24,138 bases of DNA, taken from assembly GCA_002284615.2 (NCBI GenBank), contig MU070710.1, positions 1 to 24,138 of the forward strand. The letters are read 5' to 3'. Both the position numbers and the translations under genes were made by a program. This DNA comes from Dunaliella salina. Lineage: Eukaryota; Chlorophyta; Chlorophyceae; Chlamydomonadales; Dunaliellaceae. Positions 17,600 to 24,138 of the stretch are shown in pieces. Position 1 is the stretch's first letter. Each line of letters begins with the position of its first letter. The notes beneath the pieces were generated by a model. It searched no databases, was not told the origin of the DNA, and worked only from the letters and a program-made list of their open reading frames with translations.

Positions 17600-19145
17600 G
17601 GGGATAAAACGAGACAAGTCTCAGTATCTAGTATCTTGGTTTGGAAAAGTCGAAATACTTTCTGAGAACAAGCATCAGAAAAATGGGGCATACATTGTCT
17701 AACACAACGAAAAGGCATCAAAAAGATGTGCCTACTTTCTATTAAAGCAAGACAGGAAGGTTTGTAGGCATGCAATTGGGACCATGCATTTTCCTCTGCA
17801 TATGCCTACCCAAATTGAGGTACAGATACCTAGGTACATGGAAGGGTTTGCAAACAGCAGAATTGGTCTAAGATGGACTGCCACCTAGTTGTGATATTTA
17901 GCCAATTTGGTGGAATGCTCACCATGCCGTGCCAAACCATCAGTCGACCATACACTACGCGGCCTTTACTTCAAATTGCCAAAAATCGGCTATACCAATT
18001 GGCTGGCTTGAGTAAATGCATTGTGCAAAGCAGTTGTGTCTGTCCAACCTCTCAAAGGCAGATATAAACTCTGATGCCCAACACATCTTAGAAACACTAC
18101 TCATGTCAATATCCACTCCAAGCACCTTGCGTTAAGTTGAGCAATTGCAGGCAAGGAGGCATAAAAAATCTGACAGCAGCTCAAAAACAATAGAATTGCA
18201 ATGGCTCAAATCCGCACTCACGCAGCACAGACCAACTTTGTGTGTTGTAGTCCCTTTAACTCCAAGGATACCCTTCAGTAAACACAAGTGCACAGCCTGC
18301 GATGGGAGCAGGCCATCTCAGCTCCTAGCCCTCTTAAACCTAAAACTTCAAATTTGGCTAGCGTACATGCATACAGGAAGAGCATATGCCTCAGTCAGCC
18401 AAAGCACGGTATGAGGCCTATCCGCCAGCTTGAAGTTACCTGCCAGTTGCCTGACATGACGATATCCAGCCGAGAAAGGTGCATACATATGCCCAGAGGA
18501 GGAAAGGGGATTGATTTGTTTTAATCATACCCAAATACTTCAATGACTTGGCACGCACGAGCTGTGCTCCACCTAGCAGAAAAGCGGGAATATTATTTCC
18601 TTTTGATTTAGTTAAAAACCTCGGACTTTGAACTGAGGATTAATCCTTTCCTCTGTACGAACCTGTGTAAGCTACCCAGCATGCGCTGAAGCTCATTGGG
18701 ATGATTGGCAGTGAGGCAAAGGTCATCCGTCCACAACACATGATTACTTGAAGATCCCTTGCACCAGTAACTGCACCTTTCACATTTTCTGCCAAGCAAT
18801 CAACATCATAAATGTAAAGAGAGAAAAGCAGGGGATACAATGGACAGCCTTGTTTGACCCCTAGTACTCGCTTTAAGCGATCCAGCCACCAAGACATACT
18901 CATCATCGTCACGGACAAAGGATTTAAGGATAGCCAGCAAGCAAGTTGGCATGCAAACGCTCTGAAGATGAGCCCACAAAGCTTTCCTACATATTGTATC
19001 GTAAGCTTGCTTGAAATCAATGAAAGCCGCATGCAACCTAGATGAAGAATGAGGGTGCTTAGTCTGTGCTGCATGCTGTAGATGGCGCAAAATGAATATT
19101 GACCGCAGGGTGTTGCGGCCTGGGTAAAACCATATTATTCGTCTG
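17600..19145 (-). pseudogene. Decayed family B reverse transcriptase, minus strand
   Basis: Read on the minus strand from about 19145: FYPGRNTL, ILRHLQHAA, RLHAAFIDFKQAYDTI, then a mutated GVKQGCPL motif (a neighbouring frame reads GVKQGCPLYPLLFSLY), VLWTDDLCLT in place of YADD, KSLKYLGMI, LADRPHTVLWL, VLRECGFEPLQFY and a C-terminal SAFERLDRHN segment. The order matches the plus-strand B copy throughout. Many stops and frameshifts break it, and YADD has become WTDD, so it is inactive. The B terminal core is absent, so the 3' end is lost or lies beyond a breakpoint near 17.6 kb. Many plus-strand open frames across this span are antisense shadows. Confidence 0.75.
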
Positions 19146-19792
19146 GAATTGTGTTGTTACTTCTATGAGTATATTGAAAACACTGGATTAGGACTACTGG
19201 AACGAAAACTGGAAATTTTCGGAGCTGGACAGGTTCCTCTCCAACGGTGTTTTTACCGCCATATCCCCATTCCCGATTACCCTACCACACTAAATTTCAT
19301 GGTTTATGGTGATTTGGATTGCTCATACCAAAACTGTTGGTAACAGAATATCATTGCACAAAAAGGAAATGAAAAGGCCCAGTGGTTGGTGAGACACAGA
19401 ATTTCAGCCATCTCTCGAAGGGAACTCCCAGCAGGGGCTATTTCAGGCGCAAAATCAGCCCCTCACAAGACATCACTGTTCATCCCACAGAGTTCCATCA
19501 CTGTTCATCCCAAAGAGTTCTGCCCTTGACTGCTTGCAATACTAACCAAATGAACATGTGCAGAAGTGAGCGCAGAAGTGAGCACTATCCCAATCAAGGC
19601 TATCCCTTAGAACTAGATCCACTCTCTCTTAAATGCACCCTTAACAGCTCGCAATACAAACTAAAAGGACTTGTGCTTCTTGAAGCAACAGAAGGGAAGG
19701 AAAAATGACATGTGCTGCCTGCAAGGTCTTGCAGCATTGGAGACTCAAGAGCTTTTTGCCCTTAAGCACAACCCTGCTCTGAGGACACCCAC
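19146..19792. other. Probable intron or flank of the phytoene synthase exon, with small duplications
   Basis: No exon was recognised on either strand. A 25-bp tandem duplication lies at 19471-19520 (CATCACTGTTCATCCC units, one base different), and an exact 12-bp one at 19560-19583 (GCAGAAGTGAGC twice). The stretch starts with the donor of the phytoene synthase exon at its right end (minus strand). Confidence 0.5.
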
Positions 19793-19987
19793 CTGAGGCG
19801 TGATGCTTGATGCATTGGGGCCATCCACCAGCTCATCTGTGCGGCGGCACCACACGTAGATGGCCCAAATGGACCTGGCCTGCACGGGGGTCATGAGCCA
19901 AGTTACTAGGTAGTGGGTTTTGGCGTACTCGCTGCACACCGCCCCACATCGCTGGTATGCCCCCTCCAAGCTGCTACCCTGGTAGCG
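19793..19987 (-). CDS. PSY: Phytoene synthase exon (partial)
   Basis: Phytoene synthase joins two geranylgeranyl diphosphates to phytoene, the first committed step of carotenoid synthesis in plastids. The minus-strand translation contains [18 protein letters not shown], then [20 protein letters not shown]. The DELVD Asp-rich substrate/Mg site is intact (19823-19837). The exon ends ITPQ at a donor CAG/GTGGGT (19791-19792 is the GT). Differences from the usual AKTFYLGT and PERRRAIWA segments (here AKTHYLVT and PVQARSIWA) are notable. The frame stays open to 20092, but homology fades beyond about 19987 and the acceptor is unclear. An upstream frame with a Ser run (MNSVINVLHSG, 20160-20050) could be a transit peptide in another phase. 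The next exon was not found down to 17.6 kb, where a B element in the same orientation lies; this may be a long intron or a gene fragment. Confidence 0.75.
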
Positions 19988-20097
19988 AAGAGCTCGATCA
20001 AGGAGTCCGGTGGATGGGGGTACGGACTGGGCGGTTTGTATGTATGCATCGCAGCAACGCCCGCTCCTCCACTTTTTCCCCGAAAGTTGCTGTCACT

Positions 20098-20116
20098 GCT
20101 GCTGCTGCTGCTGCTG
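20098..20116. repeat. (CTG)n trinucleotide run
   Basis: Six to seven CTG units, encoding a Ser run in one minus-strand frame upstream of the phytoene synthase exon. Confidence 0.8.
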
Positions 20117-20291
20117 AGGAGCAAGAAACCTGAATGCAGGACATTTATGACAGAATTCATTGTGTGGTCGAAGAAGAAGTGATCAGTCACAGATGGATGG
20201 AAATGATAAATATTCTTTTGGGCAACTACCCACTGCGTCTTTTATGCATGACCTCAATCCCATCCATGCAGTCATTTCGTAATAGAGGAGC

Positions 20292-20368
20292 ACTTACTTG
20301 CTTATTTACTTACTTATTTACTTACTTACTTGCTTACTTACTTACTTATAAGTAATTACTTACTTACT
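20292..20368 (+). repeat. (ACTT)n microsatellite
   Basis: About 77 bp of ACTT units with some ATTT and GCTT variants. Confidence 0.85.
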
Positions 20369-20524
20369 GCTGGGCTGCGGCAACGCAAGGCGTGCTGTTT
20401 CTAGAGTGGCATCGCACCAGCGCGGCAATGGCGGGGAGATTCAATCAGCATCGATATGCGAACAGTGCGCTGTTGTTCAATCAAAATTGCACACTTCAGA
20501 ACAAAGCAATTAATTCCTAATATT

Positions 20525-20571
20525 GAAGGTGCAGGTGCAGGTGAAGTTGAAGGTGAAGCTGAAGGTGCTGA
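20525..20571 (+). repeat. Imperfect hexamer repeat (GGTGAAG/GGTGCAG type)
   Basis: Short repeats GAAGGT/GCAGGT over 47 bp. The minus-strand peptide frame across them is composition-driven. Confidence 0.65.
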
Positions 20572-21004
20572 TGAGTTGTTCACATGACCCTAAAACTGTA
20601 CACACCAGTGGGTTGAGTGCATAATGATTTACTACAAGTAGGAGGAGTGGGAGGTGTGCGACATTGAGCCGAGCCGAGTGTGAACGTGACTCAAATCGAT
20701 TACAAAAAAACAATAGCGACACTCCTCGCACAAGAAGAAGGAGACACGCCAACAAGGAATTCCCCTCGAAGCTGGGGTTGGGAAAAAGCAAAAAAACGAG
20801 TTTTTGAGGTCAGCCTAGCCGCGTGAGCGCCGTTTTGTTAAACGAGTCAGGTTGACCTCAACTCAACTTAGGTGATAAGGACGGAAGGTAAGTCAAACCT
20901 GGGTCCTTGATGGATTCCAAGATTTGCTGGCACAGAGCTTGCTTTCAAACAGGGAGCATTCAGTCCCTGCACGGCATGCCTCTCTGTGAACATGCGCACC
21001 AGTG

Positions 21005-21049
21005 TATAATGGACCGCATTTCTGCATCACGTGCAGAGCATAAACCCTA
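21005..21049 (+). promoter_or_regulatory. Putative core promoter motifs of the ABCG gene
   Basis: TATAAT at 21005-21010, a palindromic CACGTG (G-box/E-box core) at 21028-21033 and AAACCCTA (telo-box-like) at 21042-21049 lie within 60 bp upstream of the ATG. Each is short and could be chance; transcription start is unknown. Confidence 0.3.
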
Positions 21050-21060
21050 GACAACCACGA

Positions 21061-24022
21061 ATGGATCCTGAGTCCACACTCCCAGCCGGAACACCTGTCG
21101 ATGCCGAGGAAAGTGTAAAGCCGCAGTGCTCCCAGAACAAGGCAACGATCGCATGGAAGGATTTGAGAGTGGTGAGAACGTATGCACCCACCCTGCTAAA
21201 GCTCGTATGGGGTGCTTATGGGCACTGACAATCTTGCTTGCAAATGAGCAAGCAGAGTTGCAAAATGAAATCATTTTAACATTGCACTGAAGTCTGCCCT
21301 GTGGTCCATCTCTAAAGCAAATGCAACACACTTCTAAGGAGATGCATGGAACTTGATCTCTTCTTTGCAGTTGGCGACAGATATGAAGAAGAACAAGAAG
21401 GAAATCCTGAAGGGTGTTTCTGGCTATGTCATGCCCAATCACATGCTGGCAATCATGGGACCCTCAGGCTGCGGCAAGGTGCGACCCGTTGGAAATACCA
21501 AGTACAGTCATGGTTCGCTGGAAGGCAACTTCTGTCATTTGTGAAACATGTTTTGTTAGAATGCATGTTCATACAAATGGATTGAACGGATTAAATCCTG
21601 TATGCAGAAGGTGTGCATTGCATTTATAGGGTTAAATTTAAACACATGGCACATTGGATGGAACCACTGGTTGCGAGGCCTGTGTTTGATCTCCGTGCTC
21701 CATAACTAGTAATTCCTTGCAAACAAGTACTGCTGCAAGGAAAACCACAACCTGCGCATTGGTCCCAGAAGTGTTGCTGAGGCGGAGCTTGTGAGCATCT
21801 CTGAGACAGGCAACTGATAAGACTTCCATTGTGCAATTTTCTTTTGTTACTTTTGCAGTCAACGCTGCTGGAAACACTGGCAGGGAGAGTCGGATCATCC
21901 TTGGAAGTTTCAGGTGACGTGAGTGTCGTGCAAGGGGCTCGGTTCTTCTCCTGAGCATGACCTGTTTTTACGGCTATGGAGTGGACATCGAGCACTGGTA
22001 TGCAGAACCATAGCTTGTTGCCCCATGCTGCAGTGTGATGTTCTGGATGCTGGTTGCTCAAGGCAACAGTGGCAAGGCTGCAGGTCGGAAATCTCGCTGT
22101 GGCTGCGCAGCACATGGATGGTCACTCTTTTCCACAGCTCAAAATTGCAGGTCTTGCAACAGCATGTGCAATTTTAGCTGAATGTCATCATTCAGACATG
22201 AAGTCATGGTCGTTTGTTTTTGCTGCTTGCATCGAGGTGCAGGACGTAGCTATTCCCAGCAGGTCTTCCTGCTCCCAGCTTTCCCCGTCCAGCTGCGTTT
22301 TGATCGATGCTTGCTATGAAAAAGAAAAGCCTTGGGTGCTGTCAGTCCATCTTGATTTGTGGGCTTTTACCCAACAAACGTACTCGTACTTGGGATGGCT
22401 GTGTTTGTATTTATGCAGGTGTTACTGAATGGTCACAGGAGCAATTTGGTGAGTGCAGAAAAAGGACATGCATGTATGAAAAAATGCTTTGTTTGTTTGT
22501 CAGGATGAAGAGTGCCTAAAGATATATTCTTCCACACCTTGCGATGATTGCAGAGCTACGGGCGATCCGCCTACGTGACCCAGGACGAGGTCCTGGTGGG
22601 CATGCTTAGTGAGTGAAAAGATGCTCAATGAGCATGGGGATGCTCACGCACTCATCGCTGGGCATCCCTACACTCAATTGCTTGTGGGGATTGCATGTGG
22701 GGACGCTTTGTGAGTGAGTGAGTGAGTCAGTGAGTGAGTGAGTGAGTGAGTGAGTGGGAGCTTGTTCGCATGGCCTCACTAGTGATTCAATTGCCTGAAT
22801 CTCTCACCATTGTTATATGTGTGGCAGATTCAGCATCCGTGGGCGCTTCATCATCAGATCCTGGAGTAGCCCACCAAATTCCTAACAGCTCTCCCTCTTG
22901 TTCCTTCTTGTTAATACACTTTCTCCATGCTGTTTCTCTGTTTTCAAGCTCCAGGGCAGTGATATGCGTAGCAAGAAGCAAATGGACAATGATAAGTGCA
23001 GCAAGAAGCAGGTGGATGAATGTTACTTCAGGTTGAATCCTCATTTGAATCGGCTGGTGATTTGGACCAGACACCAACTGCTTGCTTTGCAGCAGCTGCT
23101 TGTGCAGCATCACAGCAGTTGCGCAACATCAGCAGCCACACAACATTAGAGCAGCTGCACAACATCACACAGCCATGTACCTCTATGAAAGCACTGAAAG
23201 CTCTCAGACTCTTGCCGAGCACAAACCTGAAGCACCTCATTCCTTTCCTCTGGCCATGCAGCCGTCAGAGAAACCCTGACTTACTCAGCCCTGCTGCGCT
23301 TGTCTTCTCGGATGCCTTATGCAGACAAGGTGAGGAACTCTCGCCTTGAGATTGTTGGGAAATGTCAAGTGGAGGCGGTGCTTCTGAAGAGAGAATGCTG
23401 GAGCAGGAGTTCTTGGTTTATGGTGGATGTGCGTATGGGTTCAAAGAATAGATTCAGCAGTGTGAGGCTTGTTGAATCCCGCACAATCATGGGAGACTGT
23501 ACCCTGCACTGTGCAGATCAGATGGAATTGAAGCTGAGTCACAAAAGTATGGGGCTGTGTTGTGCCCACACAGTTATGGGAAACCACACACCGCTGTGTT
23601 TGTTTTCCTTCATTGTGCAGATCCGGCGCGTGGATGATACACTGGTGGAAATGGGGCTAGTGGGGGTGCAGCACACCAAAATTGGTGGGTTGCTGCTGCA
23701 TTTCCATCCTCCAGCTGCCACGACCTGCTGACAAACCTTGTACCGCTTTGCATCTGCTGCTGATCACAGCCTGGAGAAAGATCATCTGATCATCTAATCT
23801 CATGTTGCTGATGAAGGCATGGAGATAAAGGGCAGTTTCCTTTTTCCACTGGTGCTGAGTGGTACTCCTGCTGCCTGCTGCAATCCTCTCTGTTTGAAAG
23901 CATAAGGGTACCTTGCAACAGGGAGCTGTATTGATCACCATACTGAATGCAAGTTGCTTGTGCACTTGCTCTCGCATGCGCTGCGATCAAATCTGCTGGC
24001 AACAGGCAACTGGATGATGAAG
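21061..24022 (+). CDS. ABCG (white/brown-type) half-transporter, 5' eight exons
   Basis: ATP-binding cassette transporter of subfamily G, which pairs as dimers to move lipids, hormones or other hydrophobic substrates across membranes. Exons by homology and GT-AG borders: 21061-21171, 21371-21478, 21859-21918, 22419-22448, 22554-22608, 23262-23329, 23621-23684, 24006-24022. They join in one frame of 513 nt (171 codons). The translation starts MDPESTLPAG. It contains ILKGVSGYV, Walker A GPSGCGKST split by the intron after the Lys, LLETLAGRV, VLLNGHRSNL, the Q-loop region AYVTQDEVL, TVRETLTYSALLRL and IGNWMMK. The signature motif, Walker B and membrane domain lie beyond the window. The ATG at 21061 is the first in frame; a GTG further upstream at 21031 is not a likely start. 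Nothing is missing or shifted, so the gene looks intact. Exons of 30 and 17 nt are unusually small. Confidence 0.85.
22710..22757 (+). repeat. (GTGA)n repeat in ABCG intron 5
   Basis: About 48 bp of GTGA/GAGT units with one CAGT interruption, about 100 bp downstream of the real donor (CTTA/GTGAGT). Every unit resembles a strong 5' splice site. Confidence 0.85.
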
Positions 24023-24084
24023 GTGAGCTGCCTGTTTCTCAGCTCTAAAGACCAACGCAAAGAATAGCCAAAATTGTGTACATG

Positions 24085-24086
<2 letters not shown>

Positions 24087-24138
<52 letters not shown>
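24087..24138 (+). repeat. (TG)n microsatellite at window edge
   Basis: Twenty-six TG units run to the end of the window, inside the ABCG intron that begins at 24023. The true length is unknown. Confidence 0.95.

Larger units (their letters stand above)
20190..21004. other. Intergenic region between divergent phytoene synthase and ABCG genes
   Basis: No exon was recognised. It holds two simple repeats and probably the promoters of both flanking genes, which point away from each other. Confidence 0.5.

Noticed and set aside
18145..18524. Plus-strand open frames
   Set aside because: Antisense to the minus-strand family B reverse transcriptase copy.
21346..21629. Open frames overlapping ABCG exon 2 in other phases
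   Set aside because: The phase matching ABCG homologues and GT-AG borders is different; these are shadows that run into introns.
22746..23240. Open frames on both strands in ABCG intron 5
   Set aside because: No domain; they lie wholly between two well-supported exons, and the spliced frame works without them.

Overview
This is nuclear eukaryotic DNA from a photosynthetic organism, most likely a green alga. Two host genes support that: a plant/algal-type phytoene synthase exon (minus strand, 19.8-20.0 kb) and the 5' part of an intron-rich ABCG half-transporter (plus strand, 21.06 kb to the right edge). The repeat proteins resemble predicted proteins I recall from the prasinophyte Cymbomonas tetramitiformis. 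That is memory only, and the species is a tentative guess.

Layout. 1-2.2 kb: a possible minus-strand exon at the left edge, a tRNA-like SINE head, a dense cluster of the palindrome GAGTACTC, a 35-bp pyrimidine-rich tandem repeat, and a 587-bp element bounded by 15-bp inverted repeats. 2.2-13.9 kb: a retroelement graveyard. Two non-LTR-like families are present. Family A encodes a PHD finger, a domain with an HPPY motif, RNase H, a CCHC zinc knuckle and a PD-(D/E)XK nuclease-like end; its copies end at or near a conserved NPPDPH terminus. Family B encodes the reverse transcriptase and ends in a conserved GGCTGGCGAGGACC core followed by (TAAATC)n or (TAATC)n tails. Within this zone are a B insertion inside an A copy, an A insertion inside another A copy with a 12-bp target-site duplication, an hAT-like TIR element, a PIF/Harbinger-like TIR element and a minus-strand tRNA-derived SINE. 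13.9-19.1 kb: a long B copy with the RT domain, a tandem second B 3' end, an A 3' end, and a decayed minus-strand B copy. 19.1-24.1 kb: the divergent phytoene synthase/ABCG pair.

How the parts relate. The A copies carry a nuclease-like domain and RNase H but no visible reverse transcriptase. The B copies carry a reverse transcriptase but no visible endonuclease. Either each family is seen only in truncated form, or they were mobilised together. Every long A or B reading frame has stops, frameshifts or lost catalytic residues, except the 303-residue frame at 12040-12951. The ABCG exons join into one uninterrupted frame of 171 codons over eight exons, including 30-nt and 17-nt microexons, so that gene looks functional. 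The phytoene synthase exon has a good splice donor and an intact DELVD motif, but I could not find its next exon in the window.
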